DNA of 62,426 bases from contig NZ_NESA01000017.1 in assembly GCF_002778315.1 (NCBI RefSeq), positions 1-62,426 of the forward strand, read 5' to 3'. The notes beneath the pieces were generated by a model. It worked only from the letters and a program-made list of their open reading frames with translations. It searched no databases and was not told the DNA's origin. The stretch's first letter is position 1, and every line of letters starts with the position of its first letter. Positions 37,826 through 49,703 of this stretch are shown one piece after another. Made by a program: the position numbers and the translations under genes. The DNA is from Limnohabitans sp. JirII-31. Lineage in GTDB: Bacteria; Pseudomonadota; Gammaproteobacteria; Burkholderiales; Burkholderiaceae_C.

Positions 37826-39184
37826 GTGACTTCAGAGAACGACAAACCCCAAGCACCCGTCGCCAAACTGCCCAAGCACCAGGCGTTGACAGCCGTCAAA
37901 GGCATGAACGATTTGCTGCCACCCGCATCGGCCCATTGGGAATGGCTGGAAGAGAAGGTGCGTGGCTTGATGACGCGCCATGCCTACCGCAACCTGCGCA
38001 CCCCGATCGTGGAGCCCACGGCCTTGTTTGTGCGTGGCCTGGGTGAGGTCACTGACATTGTGGAAAAGGAGATGTACTCCTTTGAAGACCGCTTGAATGG
38101 CGAACAGCTCACCTTGCGTCCTGAGGCCACGGCCGGTGTGGTGCGTGCGGTGGTGGAGCACAACATGCTCTACGACGGCGGCAAGCGTCTGTACTACATG
38201 GGGCCGATGTTTCGCCACGAACGCCCGCAACGAGGCCGCTATCGCCAGTTCCACCAGATCGGCGCAGAAGCCTTGGGTTTTCCAGGGGCCGAGGTGGATG
38301 CTGAATTGATTTTGTTGGCCGCCACCTTGTGGCAAGAGCTCGGCTTGCAAGACGTGCGCCTGGAGCTCAACAGCCTAGGCCAACCGTCTGAGCGTGCCGC
38401 CCACCGCGCCGCCCTGATTGCGCATTTGGAGCAGCACTTAGAGGTGCTCGATGATGAAGCCAAACGCCGCTTGCACAGCAACCCACTGCGCATCTTGGAC
38501 ACCAAGAACCCGGCCATGCAAGCGGTGGTGGAAGCCGCGCCAAAGTTGATCGACTTTTTGGGCGAAGCCTCGCTGGCTCACTTCAACGCGGTGCGTGCGA
38601 TTTTGGATGCCAGCGGCGTGAGCTACCGCATCAACCCGCGTTTGGTGCGCGGCATGGATTACTACAACCTCACGGTGTTTGAGTTTGTGACCGACCGTTT
38701 GGGATCACAAGGCACCATTTGCGGTGGCGGCCGTTACGACTACCTGATCGAACAAGTCGGAGGCAAACCCGCGCCTGCAGTGGGCTGGGCCCTGGGCGTT
38801 GAGCGTGTGTTGGAGTTGCTCAAGGAGCAAGGCACCTTGCCAGACGCAGTGGGGCCGGATGTGTACGCCATCGTGCCCGATGCCTCGGCTTTGCCCGTGG
38901 TGTTTGCCACCCTGCAAACCTTGCGTACCCAAGGCCTGTCGGCGCAAATGCATGCTGGAGCGGGTGAGGGCATGGGCAGCATGAAGTCGCAATTCAAGAA
39001 GGCTGACGCCAGTGGCGCGCGGTTGGCACTGATTTTTGGCGGCGATGAGTTGGCCCGTGGCGAGGTCACACTCAAGTCCTTGCGTGACGGAGCCGGCGCA
39101 CAAGATGCCATCCCCTTGGCGGGTGTGCTCAATGCGGTGACGCAACGTCTGGCTCAAGAGAGCGCACGCCTACAATCCGCCTAA
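37826..39184 (+). CDS. hisS: Histidyl-tRNA synthetase
   Basis: The protein has 452 residues. Class II motifs: GMNDLLPP, motif 2 [25 protein letters not shown], the His-specific [14 protein letters not shown], and motif 3 [13 protein letters not shown]. It charges tRNA-His. GTG 37826, after GGAAAAA, is chosen; an in-frame TTG at 37802 is possible. A C-terminal anticodon-binding domain is complete. Confidence 0.95.
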   Translation: MTSENDKPQAPVAKLPKHQALTAVKGMNDLLPPASAHWEWLEEKVRGLMTRHAYRNLRTPIVEPTALFVRGLGEVTDIVEKEMYSFEDRLNGEQLTLRPEATAGVVRAVVEHNMLYDGGKRLYYMGPMFRHERPQRGRYRQFHQIGAEALGFPGAEVDAELILLAATLWQELGLQDVRLELNSLGQPSERAAHRAALIAHLEQHLEVLDDEAKRRLHSNPLRILDTKNPAMQAVVEAAPKLIDFLGEASLAHFNAVRAILDASGVSYRINPRLVRGMDYYNLTVFEFVTDRLGSQGTICGGGRYDYLIEQVGGKPAPAVGWALGVERVLELLKEQGTLPDAVGPDVYAIVPDASALPVVFATLQTLRTQGLSAQMHAGAGEGMGSMKSQFKKADASGARLALIFGGDELARGEVTLKSLRDGAGAQDAIPLAGVLNAVTQRLAQESARLQSA

Positions 39185-39207
39185 CTTTTTAGCAAGCACT
39201 GACCACC

Positions 39208-39879
39208 ATGGCATCTCACCTCGACCTCGAAGAACAAGAACAAATCGATGAGCTCAAGCACTTTTGGAAGCGCTGGGGCGATCTGATCACCTGGGCTGCC
39301 ATTGCTGCACTGGGCAGCTACGCAGCATGGATGGGCTGGCAGTCGTGGTCAACCAAGCAAGCGGCGCAGTCGGCCGCGCTGTACGACACCGTCGAGCGCG
39401 CCGCCATCAGCGCGGACATGGCCCTGCTGGATCGTTCAGTGGCAGACATCGAAGACAAATTTGCCAGCACCAGCTACGCGCAGCAAGCTGCCTTGTTGGC
39501 CGCACGCATTTACCAAGACAAAGCTCGTCCCGCCGATGCGCGCAAGCAACTGACGTGGGTGATCGACAAATCCGATGACGCGGGCTATCAAGCACTGGCC
39601 CGTTTGCGTCTGGCCGCCTTGCAGATCGAAGACAAAGCGTTTGATGCGGCGCGCCAACAACTGGCTGCCAAGGTGCCTGCGTCTTTTGAACCTTTGGTGG
39701 CAGATCGCTTGGGCGACATCGACATGCTCGAGAACAAGCCTGCTGACGCGATCAAACATTACCAACAAGCCTGGAAAGGCTTTGATGCGAATGCTGAATA
39801 CCGCCGTTTGGTGGCGGTCAAGTTATCCGCATTGGGCGCCGATCCTGAAGAAACATCAGCCAAGGAACCTAACAAGTGA
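39208..39879 (+). CDS. YfgM-like membrane-anchored TPR protein
   Basis: The protein has 223 residues. Acidic N-terminus (DLEEQEQIDELKHFWKRWGD), one membrane anchor (about 30-46, ITWAAIAALGSYAAWMGW), then periplasmic TPR-like helices. YfgM helps periplasmic chaperones at the Sec translocon. It always sits between hisS and bamB, as here; its stop overlaps the bamB GTG start. Confidence 0.9.
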   Translation: MASHLDLEEQEQIDELKHFWKRWGDLITWAAIAALGSYAAWMGWQSWSTKQAAQSAALYDTVERAAISADMALLDRSVADIEDKFASTSYAQQAALLAARIYQDKARPADARKQLTWVIDKSDDAGYQALARLRLAALQIEDKAFDAARQQLAAKVPASFEPLVADRLGDIDMLENKPADAIKHYQQAWKGFDANAEYRRLVAVKLSALGADPEETSAKEPNK

Positions 39880-41003
39880 ACACCACCTTTCGGTCCGTGA
39901 TTTCTAAGCTTGCCGTGTTTGGGCTTTGCATGGGCTTGGCTGCCTGCGGCACGTCTCGCCCCAAACCCGAAGACTTTCCCAACGTGACCGTGTTGCAAGA
40001 CGTGCGGACTTCGTGGAGCGCACAGATTGGGACAGTGAACTTTCCTTTGGCGGTAGCCAGTCGCGGGGATCGCGTGGCCTTGGCCAATAGCCAAGGCACG
40101 GTGGTCGTGTTGTCTGCGCAAACCGGCCAAGACATTTGGCGTGTCAACCTGAACCAAGCCATTGCCGCAGGCGTGGGCAGCGATGGTCAACAAGTGGCCG
40201 TGGTCACGCGTGACAACCAATTGGTGGTTCTCAAAGATGGGCAGGTGCAATGGCGCCAAAATTTGACCTCGTCGTCGTTCACGCCTCCATTGCTGGCGGG
40301 TGGACGTGTGTTTGTGTTGACGGCCGATCGTTCGGTGTTGGCTTTTGACGGTGCCACGGGTGGCCAGCTTTGGACGCAACAGCGCCCGGGCGAACCGTTG
40401 GTGCTCAAGCAGGCGGGCGTGTTGGTGCCCTTCAAAAATACGCTGCTGGCGGGTTTGTCGGGACGCTTGGCAGGTTTAGATCCAAACACCGGCGCGATTC
40501 GCTGGGAATCGGCCATTGCCACACCACGCGGAACCAACGACATGGAGCGCTTGGTGGATTTGGTCAGCCCTGTTGACCGACAGGGTGATGTGGTGTGCGC
40601 ACGCGCTTTTCAGGCACAAATTGGGTGTGTCAATGCCGAACGTGGTCAGTCTGTGTGGACCCGTGTTTCCAACGGAGATCGTGGTGTCAGTGGCAACGAC
40701 AAATTGCTGATTGCCACCTTGTCAAACGGCGTGGTGCAGGCTTGGAACCGCAGCAATGGTGAACGCTTGTGGGACACCGAACGTTTGAAATACCGTGTTC
40801 TGAGCGCACCTTTGGTCACGCCTAGGGGCGTCTTGCTGGCAGACAACGGTGGCTGGTTGTATCTGTTGTCCTTGGCCGATGGTGCCTTGCTCAACCGCGT
40901 CAAACTCGATGGCAGCGAGTTGGCCGCAGCACCTGTTCAGGCAGGGACAACTCAAGTGTTGGTCACACGCGAAGGTCGCGTGATGGGCCTGCAAATCCCG
41001 TGA
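39876..41003 (+). CDS. bamB: Outer membrane assembly lipoprotein BamB
   Basis: The protein has 375 residues. Lipobox GLAACGTS (Cys about 24). Repeated PQQ-like beta-propeller blades: VLSAQTGQDIWRVNL, AFDGATGGQLWTQQ, GLDPNTGAIRWESAI, AWNRSNGERLWDTE. It supports BamA in beta-barrel insertion. Confidence 0.94.
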   Translation: MNTTFRSVISKLAVFGLCMGLAACGTSRPKPEDFPNVTVLQDVRTSWSAQIGTVNFPLAVASRGDRVALANSQGTVVVLSAQTGQDIWRVNLNQAIAAGVGSDGQQVAVVTRDNQLVVLKDGQVQWRQNLTSSSFTPPLLAGGRVFVLTADRSVLAFDGATGGQLWTQQRPGEPLVLKQAGVLVPFKNTLLAGLSGRLAGLDPNTGAIRWESAIATPRGTNDMERLVDLVSPVDRQGDVVCARAFQAQIGCVNAERGQSVWTRVSNGDRGVSGNDKLLIATLSNGVVQAWNRSNGERLWDTERLKYRVLSAPLVTPRGVLLADNGGWLYLLSLADGALLNRVKLDGSELAAAPVQAGTTQVLVTREGRVMGLQIP

Positions 41004-41027
41004 TCGCGGGTCGTTAAGGAATATGTT

Positions 41028-42368
41028 TTGAAACCCGTTTTGGCCCTGGTGGGTCGCCCCAACGTTGGCAAGTCCACGTTGTTCAATCGTCTGACCCAAT
41101 CGCGTGATGCGATTGTGGCTGACTACGCGGGTCTGACCCGTGATCGCCACTATGGCAACGCCAAGTTTGGCAAGCTTGAATTCATCGTCATCGACACCGG
41201 TGGCTTTGAGCCCGATGCCACAGAAGGCATTTACAAGGAAATGGCTCGCCAAACCCAGCAAGCCGTCGCTGAGGCTGATGTGGTGGTGTTTGTCGTCGAT
41301 GCCCGTGGGGGCTTGTCAGCGCAAGACCATGACATTGCCAAGTACCTGCGCCGCTTGGGCAAACCTTGCTTGTTGGTGGCGAACAAAGCCGAGGGCATGC
41401 GCGAAGGCATGCAATTGGTGGAGTTTTATGAGTTGGGCTTGGGCGAAGTGTTGCCTGTGTCCGCGGCACATGGTCAGGGCATTCGCTCCATGGTTGAAAT
41501 GGCTCTCGCGCCTTTGCATCTGCCGGATGTGGACGAAGACGCCGAGCATGTCGACGACGGCACGATCAAGCTGGCCGTGGCTGGTCGTCCCAACGTGGGC
41601 AAATCAACCCTCATCAACACCTGGTTGGGTGAAGAGCGTTTGGTGGCGTTTGATTTGCCCGGCACCACACGTGATGCCATCAGCGTGCCGTTTGAGCGCG
41701 ATGGTCAGAAGTTTGAATTGATCGACACCGCCGGCTTGCGCCGCAAGGGCAAGGTGTTTGAGGCCATTGAAAAGTTTTCGGTGGTCAAGACCTTGCAAGC
41801 CATTGAGTCTGCGAATGTCGTGTTGCTGTTGCTCGATGCCACCCAGGGTGTGACCGATCAAGATGCCCACATTGCGGGCTACATCTTGGAGAGCGGTCGG
41901 GCCGTGGTGTTGGCGGTGAACAAATGGGATGCGGTTGACGCATACCAGCGTGAGATGTTGCAACGCTCCATTGAAACACGGCTGCCATTTTTAAAGTTTG
42001 CTGCTTTGCATTTCATCTCGGCCAAAAAGCGCCAAGGTTTGGGGCCTCTGTGGGGCGCCATCGCACAAGCGCACCGGGCGGCCATGTGCAAGATGTCGAC
42101 GCCGGTGCTCACGCGCTTGCTGCTTGAGGCTGTGCAGTTCCAAAGCCCGCAGCGTGCCGGCATGTTCCGCCCCAAAATGCGCTATGCCCATCAGGGTGGC
42201 ATGAACCCACCTGTCATCGTGATTCATGGCAACTCGTTGGAGCACGTGACCGAGGCCTACAAGCGTTTCTTGGAAGGGCGTTTTCGCAAAGCGTTTTCTT
42301 TGGAAGGGACGCCTTTACGCATTCAGATGCGCACGTCCAGCAATCCCTACAAGGACAAGGACGCCTGA
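41028..42368 (+). CDS. der: Ribosome biogenesis GTPase Der (EngA)
   Basis: The protein has 446 residues. Two GTPase domains in tandem (G1 GRPNVGKST at about 8 and about 186; G3 DTGGF and DTAGL) plus a C-terminal KH-like domain. Der assists 50S assembly. Start is TTG 41028, 7 bases after AAGGA; the nearby ATG at 41023 is out of frame. Confidence 0.96.
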   Translation: MKPVLALVGRPNVGKSTLFNRLTQSRDAIVADYAGLTRDRHYGNAKFGKLEFIVIDTGGFEPDATEGIYKEMARQTQQAVAEADVVVFVVDARGGLSAQDHDIAKYLRRLGKPCLLVANKAEGMREGMQLVEFYELGLGEVLPVSAAHGQGIRSMVEMALAPLHLPDVDEDAEHVDDGTIKLAVAGRPNVGKSTLINTWLGEERLVAFDLPGTTRDAISVPFERDGQKFELIDTAGLRRKGKVFEAIEKFSVVKTLQAIESANVVLLLLDATQGVTDQDAHIAGYILESGRAVVLAVNKWDAVDAYQREMLQRSIETRLPFLKFAALHFISAKKRQGLGPLWGAIAQAHRAAMCKMSTPVLTRLLLEAVQFQSPQRAGMFRPKMRYAHQGGMNPPVIVIHGNSLEHVTEAYKRFLEGRFRKAFSLEGTPLRIQMRTSSNPYKDKDA

Positions 42369-42439
42369 ATGAGTTAGAAAGTCTTGCCGCTGTGGTAAGG
42401 TGAGGCTTCTTTTACAACCACTGAAACACGGAGAATATC

Positions 42440-42712
42440 GTGAACATGAACACCGACAACTCAAAGAACAAAGGCCAACTGTTGCAAGATCCTTTCCTCA
42501 ACATATTGCGTCGCGAACATGTGCCGGTTTCCATTTACTTGGTCAATGGCATCAAGCTCCAAGGTCAAATTGAATCTTTTGATCAATACGTGGTACTTCT
42601 TCGGAATACGGTCACCCAAATGGTTTACAAGCACGCGATTTCAACCATCGTGCCGGGTCGTGCGGTGAACTTCAATGCCGCCGACGGCACAGGCAGTTCG
42701 CCCGAAGTTTGA
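42440..42712 (+). CDS. hfq: RNA chaperone Hfq
   Basis: The protein has 90 residues. Sm1 with [34 protein letters not shown] and Sm2 with [10 protein letters not shown]. It forms a hexamer pairing small RNAs with mRNA; the tail is short, as in many betaproteobacteria. GTG 42440 lies 6 bases after GGAG; ATG 42446 is the alternative. Confidence 0.96.
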   Translation: MNMNTDNSKNKGQLLQDPFLNILRREHVPVSIYLVNGIKLQGQIESFDQYVVLLRNTVTQMVYKHAISTIVPGRAVNFNAADGTGSSPEV

Positions 42713-42732
42713 ACCTGAGTACTCTGAAAAAG

Positions 42733-42754
42733 GGGCTGTTACAGCCCTTTTTTT
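42733..42754 (+). terminator. Rho-independent terminator after hfq
   Basis: GGGCTG/CAGCCC stem with a TTA loop and seven Ts, 21 bases past the hfq stop. It may also tune read-through into hflX. Confidence 0.88.
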
Positions 42755-42789
42755 ATGCATCATTGACATTGAACTCTTAGACTGACCAT

Positions 42790-43953
42790 TTGACCGATTC
42801 CAGCCACAACAACGACGCACCCACCATTTTGGTTGGGGTAGATTTTGGTTTGCCACATTTTGATGGCGAACTCGAAGAACTGGGCCTACTGGCTCAAACT
42901 GCTGGGTTGCGGCCCGTGGCACGCGTTACTTGCAAACGCAAAGCACCGGATGCAGCCTTGTTTGTGGGCAGTGGCAAGGCCGATGAAATCAAAGCTCTAG
43001 CTGTGTTGCACGGGGCCACAGAAATTTTGTTCGACCAGTCTTTGAGCCCAGCCCAGCAGCGCAACTTAGAGCGTCACATGGGGATAGCGGTCAATGACCG
43101 CACCTTGCTCATTCTGGAAATCTTTGCTCAGCGTGCGCGCAGCCACGAGGGCAAGTTGCAGGTGGAGCTGGCCAAGCTGCAATACCTCAGCACACGCTTG
43201 GTGAGACGCTGGTCGCACTTGGAGCGACAAAGCGGTGGTATCGGCATGCGCGGTGGCCCCGGCGAGAGCCAGATCGAGTTAGACCGTCGCATGATCGGCG
43301 AGTCCATCAAACGCACCCGTGAGCGCTTGGAAAAAGTCAAACGCCAGCGCAGCACACAACGTCGGCAACGCCAGCGGCGCGACGCCTTCACGATTTCTCT
43401 GGTGGGTTACACCAACGCGGGCAAGTCCACTTTGTTCAACGCCTTGGTCAAGGCACGCGCTTATGCCGCGGACCAGCTGTTTGCCACCCTCGACACCACC
43501 ACGCGGCAGCTCTATTTGGGCGACAAGCAAGGGGGCGGGCGTTCGGTGTCTTTGTCGGACACGGTGGGTTTCATCCGTGATTTGCCGCACGGCTTGATCG
43601 ATGCGTTCCAAGCCACGCTGCAAGAAGCCGCTGATGCCACATTGCTGATGCATGTGGTGGATGCCTCCAACTCGAATTTCCCAGAACAAATGGACGAGGT
43701 GCACAAGGTGCTGGTAGAGATCGGTGCCGCCGATGTGCCGCAAGTCCTGGTGTTCAACAAACTCGACGCCATCAGTGAGGACAAGCGTCCTATGCAGTTG
43801 CATGACCACTACACGGTAGACGGCCAAGCTGTACCTCGTTTCTTTGTCAGCGCCCGAACGGGCGAGGGGCTGTTGGCTTTGCGTGAGTACCTGGCTCAAG
43901 AGGCTATGCAACACATGCCCGATGACCTGACGACACCACCGGTTTTAGATTGA
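42790..43953 (+). CDS. hflX: GTPase HflX
   Basis: The protein has 387 residues. N-terminal HflX domain (FDQSLSPAQQRNLER; GGIGMRGGPGESQIELDRR), a coiled linker, and a GTPase domain with G1 in GYTNAGKSTLFNAL (about 206) and G3 DTVGF. HflX splits stalled 70S ribosomes. The start is TTG 42790 without a clear ribosome-binding site, so it is uncertain. Confidence 0.94.
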   Translation: MTDSSHNNDAPTILVGVDFGLPHFDGELEELGLLAQTAGLRPVARVTCKRKAPDAALFVGSGKADEIKALAVLHGATEILFDQSLSPAQQRNLERHMGIAVNDRTLLILEIFAQRARSHEGKLQVELAKLQYLSTRLVRRWSHLERQSGGIGMRGGPGESQIELDRRMIGESIKRTRERLEKVKRQRSTQRRQRQRRDAFTISLVGYTNAGKSTLFNALVKARAYAADQLFATLDTTTRQLYLGDKQGGGRSVSLSDTVGFIRDLPHGLIDAFQATLQEAADATLLMHVVDASNSNFPEQMDEVHKVLVEIGAADVPQVLVFNKLDAISEDKRPMQLHDHYTVDGQAVPRFFVSARTGEGLLALREYLAQEAMQHMPDDLTTPPVLD

Positions 43954-44000
43954 ACCCGGTGGCAATTAGGCACAATCAAGACTTCTGATCAATCACAACC

Positions 44001-45368
44001 ATGCGCATGAACTCCAACTCCAAAGCTGAACGCCGCCCGTACTGGCTGGCTCGCCTGCTCGGCATGTTCAATCTCAACGATGGACGCTGGGGCCGCGACA
44101 CGCCAACGGGGGCTAACTCGGGTGGCAACGGTGCGCCTGAAGACAAGCCAGCGCCGGACCAAGTACCGCCTGGTAACCAACGCCCCAGCACGGCGGGTGG
44201 GCCACCTGATTTGGATGAGTTGTGGCGCGACTTCAACCGCAAACTCTCAGGCTTGTTGGGTGGCGGCAAAGGAGGCTCTGAGCCCCCTAAAGGCGGCATG
44301 CCAACAGGGCCTAGTCTGCCGGGGGCACGTGTGGGCTTGGGCGTGGTGGCGGCCGTGTTGTTGGTGATTTGGTTTTGCACTGGTTTTTTCATTGTGCAAG
44401 AAGGCCAGCAAGCGGTGATCACCCAGTTCGGTCGTTACAAGGCCACGGTGGGCGCGGGTTTCAACTGGCGTTTGCCGTACCCATTCCAGCGCCATGAGCT
44501 GGTGTTTGTGACACAGATTCGCTCGGTCGATGTGGGGCGTGACAACGTCATCAAGTCGACGGGGCTGCGCGAGTCGGCCATGCTGACCGAAGACGAAAAC
44601 ATTCTGGAAATCAAATTTGCCGTGCAATACCGCTTGACCGATGCGCGGGCCTATTTGTTTGAAACTAAGAACCCCACCGACACCGTGGTGCAAGCTGCTG
44701 AAACAGCGGTGCGCGAAGTGGTGGGCAAAATGAAGATGGACTCGGCCATGTCGGAAGAGCGCGACCAGATTGGTCCGCGCATTCGCAGCTTGATGCAACA
44801 AATCTTGGACCACTACAAGGTCGGCATCGAGGTGGTGGGCATCAACTTGCAACAAGGTGGCGTGCGTCCTCCAGAACAAGTGCAAGCTGCTTTTGACGAT
44901 GTGCTCAAAGCCGGCCAAGAGCGCGAACGCGCCAAGAACGAAGCCGAAGCCTATGCCAACGACGTGGTGCCACGCGCCGTGGGTACCGCCTCGCGCTTGA
45001 AGCAGGAGGCCGATGGTTACAAAGCTCGCATCGTGGCGCAAGCACAGGGTGACGCGCAACGTTTCAAGTCGCTGTATGCCGAGTACCAAAAAGCACCGCA
45101 GGTCACACGCGATCGCTTGTACATCGACACCATGCAACAGATCTACAGCAACGTCACCAAGGTGTTGGTGGACTCCAAACAGGGTTCCAACTTGCTGTAT
45201 TTGCCGCTCGACAAAATCATTCAACAAGCGTCGGGCGGAGCAACACCTGCTGCCCCCGTGTCAACCACCGAGAACAACACGTCTCCTGCGACGCCCAATG
45301 CGGCCAGCGCAGCCACCCTCGACGCGCGTGCCCGTGATGGCCGCAGCCGTGACCGTGATGGCCGTTGA
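44001..45368 (+). CDS. hflK: FtsH modulator HflK (SPFH membrane protein)
   Basis: The protein has 455 residues. A long Gly/Pro-rich N-terminal region precedes one membrane segment (about 113-135), then the SPFH/band-7 domain (QAVITQFGRYKATVGAGFNWRLPYP) and a C-terminal Ala/Thr-rich tail. With HflC it forms a periplasmic cage around the FtsH protease. Confidence 0.94.
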   Translation: MRMNSNSKAERRPYWLARLLGMFNLNDGRWGRDTPTGANSGGNGAPEDKPAPDQVPPGNQRPSTAGGPPDLDELWRDFNRKLSGLLGGGKGGSEPPKGGMPTGPSLPGARVGLGVVAAVLLVIWFCTGFFIVQEGQQAVITQFGRYKATVGAGFNWRLPYPFQRHELVFVTQIRSVDVGRDNVIKSTGLRESAMLTEDENILEIKFAVQYRLTDARAYLFETKNPTDTVVQAAETAVREVVGKMKMDSAMSEERDQIGPRIRSLMQQILDHYKVGIEVVGINLQQGGVRPPEQVQAAFDDVLKAGQERERAKNEAEAYANDVVPRAVGTASRLKQEADGYKARIVAQAQGDAQRFKSLYAEYQKAPQVTRDRLYIDTMQQIYSNVTKVLVDSKQGSNLLYLPLDKIIQQASGGATPAAPVSTTENNTSPATPNAASAATLDARARDGRSRDRDGR

Positions 45369-45383
45369 TCAGGGAGCAAGAAC

Positions 45384-46289
45384 ATGAATAGCAAAATTGG
45401 TTTTTATATTTCATCGGCCTTGGTTGGTTTGGCCCTCATCAGCTCGATGTTGTTTGTGGTCGACCAACGCCAGTTTGGTGTGGTGTATTCCTTGGGCCAG
45501 ATCAAGGATGTGATCACCGAACCTGGACTCAACGTCAAGTTGCCGCCGCCATTTCAAAACGTCACCTACATCGACAAACGCTTGTTGACCCTGGACAACG
45601 CCGACACCGAGCCCATGTTGACCGCTGAAAAGCAACGCGTGGTGATTGACTGGTACGCCCGTTGGCGCATCACCGATCCATCACAGTACATCCGTAACGT
45701 GGGTCTGGATGAAAACGCGGGCGCCATACAACTCAGCCGCGTGGTGCGCAACGCGTTTCAAGAGGAAATCAACAAGCGCACCGTGAAAGAGCTGTTGTCG
45801 CTCAAGCGCGAAGCCTTGCTGGAAGACGTCAAACGCGAAGTGCTGGCAGCCGTCAAAGGGGCCAAGCCTTGGGGCGTGGACGTGGTGGATGTGCGCATCA
45901 CCCGTGCCGACTATGTCGATGCCATCACCGAGTCGGTGTACCGCCGCATGGAGGCCGAGCGCAAACGCGTGGCCAATGAGTTGCGATCAACGGGTGCTGC
46001 TGAAGGCGAGAAAATTCGTGCCGATGCCGACCGTCAACGTGAAGTTACCGTGGCCAACGCTTACCGTGAAGCACAAAAAATCAAAGGTGAGGGCGATGCC
46101 CAAGCGGCTCAAATTTACGCCGAGTCGTTTGGTCGTGATGCACAGTTTGCGCAGTTCTACCGCAGCCTGGAAGCCTACAAAACCACCTTCAGCAAGAAGA
46201 GCGATGTGATGGTGGTCGACCCCTCCAGCGACTTCTTCAAAGCCTTTCGTGGCAGCGGTGCCTCGTCGGCTGCTCCGGCCAAGAAATAA
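45384..46289 (+). CDS. hflC: FtsH modulator HflC
   Basis: The protein has 301 residues. N-terminal membrane segment (about 5-23), SPFH domain (RQFGVVYSLGQIKDVITEPGL) and helical C-terminal stalk (KRVANELRSTGAAEGEKIRADADRQ). Partner of HflK, 15 bases downstream. Confidence 0.95.
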   Translation: MNSKIGFYISSALVGLALISSMLFVVDQRQFGVVYSLGQIKDVITEPGLNVKLPPPFQNVTYIDKRLLTLDNADTEPMLTAEKQRVVIDWYARWRITDPSQYIRNVGLDENAGAIQLSRVVRNAFQEEINKRTVKELLSLKREALLEDVKREVLAAVKGAKPWGVDVVDVRITRADYVDAITESVYRRMEAERKRVANELRSTGAAEGEKIRADADRQREVTVANAYREAQKIKGEGDAQAAQIYAESFGRDAQFAQFYRSLEAYKTTFSKKSDVMVVDPSSDFFKAFRGSGASSAAPAKK

Positions 46290-46301
46290 CAAGGTTCACG
46301 C

Positions 46302-46496
46302 ATGGACTTGAACAGCGACGTGCTGTGGACGGCCTTTGGCCTGATGCTGGTGTTTGAAGGCTTGATGCCTTTTGTGTCGCCCGAAGGGTGGCGCAACAAA
46401 ATGATGCAAATCCTGGCTTTGCACAATGGCCAGATCCGATTCTTCGGCTTGGCCTGTGTCTTGACCGGTGTTTTGATCTTGTGGTGGCTGGGTTGA
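46302..46496 (+). CDS. Small membrane protein YjeT (DUF2065)
   Basis: The protein has 64 residues with two membrane helices (LWTAFGLMLVFEGLMPFV and FFGLACVLTGVLILWWLG). It starts 12 bases after hflC, the standard place for this DUF2065 protein. Function unknown. Confidence 0.88.
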   Translation: MDLNSDVLWTAFGLMLVFEGLMPFVSPEGWRNKMMQILALHNGQIRFFGLACVLTGVLILWWLG

Positions 46497-46553
46497 TGGG
46501 AAACGTCCCCATAAGCCCGGTAAAATCTCTTTTTTAACAGCCCCCCTCATCTC

Positions 46554-47702
46554 ATGTCCGCTTGGGTCTTGCCGGATCACATCGCCGATGTTTTGCCTTC
46601 CGAGGCCCGGCATATCGAAGAACTCCGCCGTCTTTATCTCGACACAGCACGTGGCTATGGCTACGAGTTGGTCATGCCGCCTTTGTTGGAGTACCTCGAA
46701 TCCTTGCTGTCAGGCACGGGTCGGGCACTCGATCTTCAAACCTTCAAACTGGTGGACCAACTCTCGGGTCGTACGCTGGGTTTGCGTGCCGACACCACGC
46801 CTCAAGTGGCGCGTATCGATGCGCACTTGCTCAACCGTGCCGGTGTGACACGTTTGTGTTACTGCGGTCCGGTATTGCACACCCGTCCTGACCGTCCGTT
46901 TGCCACCCGTGAGCCTTTGCAATTTGGCGCTGAAATTTATGGCCATACAGGTTTAGAGGCCGATTTGGAAGTTTTGCACCTGGCCTTGGACAGTCTCAAG
47001 GCTGTGAACCTGCACAACTTTTCGGTGGACTTGAGCGATGCCCGCATCGTGCCCGCCTTGCTCGAAGGCGTCACGCTCACCCTTGATGCCCGCGACGCCT
47101 TGCATGCCGCCTTGGCCAGCAAAGACGTGCCAGCGGTGCGTGCCTTGACGGCCAGCTTGCCCGCGCCTGTGCAGACTGCTTTGGTGGCCTTGGCGCGCTT
47201 GTATGGTGATGCGTCGGTACTGACACAGGCTGAGCAAACCTTTGCAGCTTGGCCAAAGGTGCAACAAGCTTTGACCGAGCTGCGCCAGGTGGCGGCTGAT
47301 TTGGGGGACGTGCCCACAACCTTCGATTTGGCCGACTTGCGTGGTTACGCTTATTACAGCGGTGTGCGCTTTGCCATCTATGTCTCGGGTGCCAGTGACG
47401 CGTTGGTGCGCGGTGGTCGCTACGACGAAGTGGGTGCCGTGTTTGGGCGCAAGCGTCCGGCAGCAGGCTTCAGCCTGGACCTGAAAGAGTTGGTCAGTGT
47501 GGTTCCCGCCCGTGCCTTGAAAGCCGCCATTCGTGCGCCTTGGGGCACGGCCAAAGGTTTGCGCGAAGCCATTGCTCATTTGCGCGCGCACGGAGACACT
47601 GTGGTGTGCGTGATGCCTGGGCATGAAAGCGAAGTCGATGAATTCGACTGCGACCGCGTCTTGGTCGATGTGAATGGCCAGTGGGTCGTTCAGGCCCTTT
47701 AA
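46554..47702 (+). CDS. hisZ: ATP phosphoribosyltransferase regulatory subunit HisZ
   Basis: The protein has 382 residues. A HisS-like class II core ([39 protein letters not shown]) without a complete aminoacylation site. It pairs with the short HisG in the first histidine step; hisG is not in the window. Confidence 0.93.
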   Translation: MSAWVLPDHIADVLPSEARHIEELRRLYLDTARGYGYELVMPPLLEYLESLLSGTGRALDLQTFKLVDQLSGRTLGLRADTTPQVARIDAHLLNRAGVTRLCYCGPVLHTRPDRPFATREPLQFGAEIYGHTGLEADLEVLHLALDSLKAVNLHNFSVDLSDARIVPALLEGVTLTLDARDALHAALASKDVPAVRALTASLPAPVQTALVALARLYGDASVLTQAEQTFAAWPKVQQALTELRQVAADLGDVPTTFDLADLRGYAYYSGVRFAIYVSGASDALVRGGRYDEVGAVFGRKRPAAGFSLDLKELVSVVPARALKAAIRAPWGTAKGLREAIAHLRAHGDTVVCVMPGHESEVDEFDCDRVLVDVNGQWVVQAL

Positions 47703-47710
47703 TTTTTTAA

Positions 47711-49081
<1,371 letters not shown>

Positions 49082-49101
49082 TTTTTTAAAGGACCTTTGA
49101 C

Positions 49102-49626
49102 ATGTTGACCGAAGACGGCAAACACCTGTACGTGTCGTACGACGAGTACCACAACCTGATTGAAAAACTCGCCATCAAGATCCACCAATCGGGTTGGCAG
49201 TTCGACACCATTCTTTGCCTGGCCCGTGGTGGCATGCGTCCAGGGGACATCTTGTCGCGCATCTTCGACAAGCCCTTGGCCATCATGTCGACCAGCTCGT
49301 ACCGTGCGGATGCAGGGACTGTGCAAGGCCACTTGGACATTGCCCGCTTCATCACCACCCCCAAAGGCGAAATCGCTGGCAAGGTGTTGTTGGTTGACGA
49401 CTTGGCCGACACCGGTCACACCCTCAAAGCTGTGGTGGACCAACTCAAGAACAACTACCAACCCATCACCGAATTGCGCACTGCCGTGATTTGGACCAAA
49501 GGCGTGTCAGCGTTTGCGCCCGATTACTCGGTGGACTATCTGCCCACCAACCCCTGGATTCATCAGCCGTTTGAGCCGTATGACAACATGCGTCCAGCAG
49601 CATTGATGGAGAAGTGGAAGGTTTAA
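49102..49626 (+). CDS. Purine phosphoribosyltransferase-like protein
   Basis: The protein has 174 residues. The PRPP loop is VLLVDDLADTGHTLKAV (about 94-110), with the upstream pyrophosphate loop in LCLARGGMRPGDIL. It probably salvages xanthine, guanine or hypoxanthine; the close link to purA supports purines. It ends with a terminator. Confidence 0.87.
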   Translation: MLTEDGKHLYVSYDEYHNLIEKLAIKIHQSGWQFDTILCLARGGMRPGDILSRIFDKPLAIMSTSSYRADAGTVQGHLDIARFITTPKGEIAGKVLLVDDLADTGHTLKAVVDQLKNNYQPITELRTAVIWTKGVSAFAPDYSVDYLPTNPWIHQPFEPYDNMRPAALMEKWKV

Positions 49627-49653
49627 TTCGCCTTTTGCTTGCTTTGTTTTAAG

Positions 49654-49676
49654 AACTCCGCCTTGGCGGAGTTTTT
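49654..49676 (+). terminator. Rho-independent terminator of purA-phosphoribosyltransferase
   Basis: AACTCCGC / GCGGAGTT stem with a short CTTG loop and five Ts. Confidence 0.9.
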
Positions 49677-49703
49677 CGTTTCAGGGCTGGTTAATATCTG
49701 CCC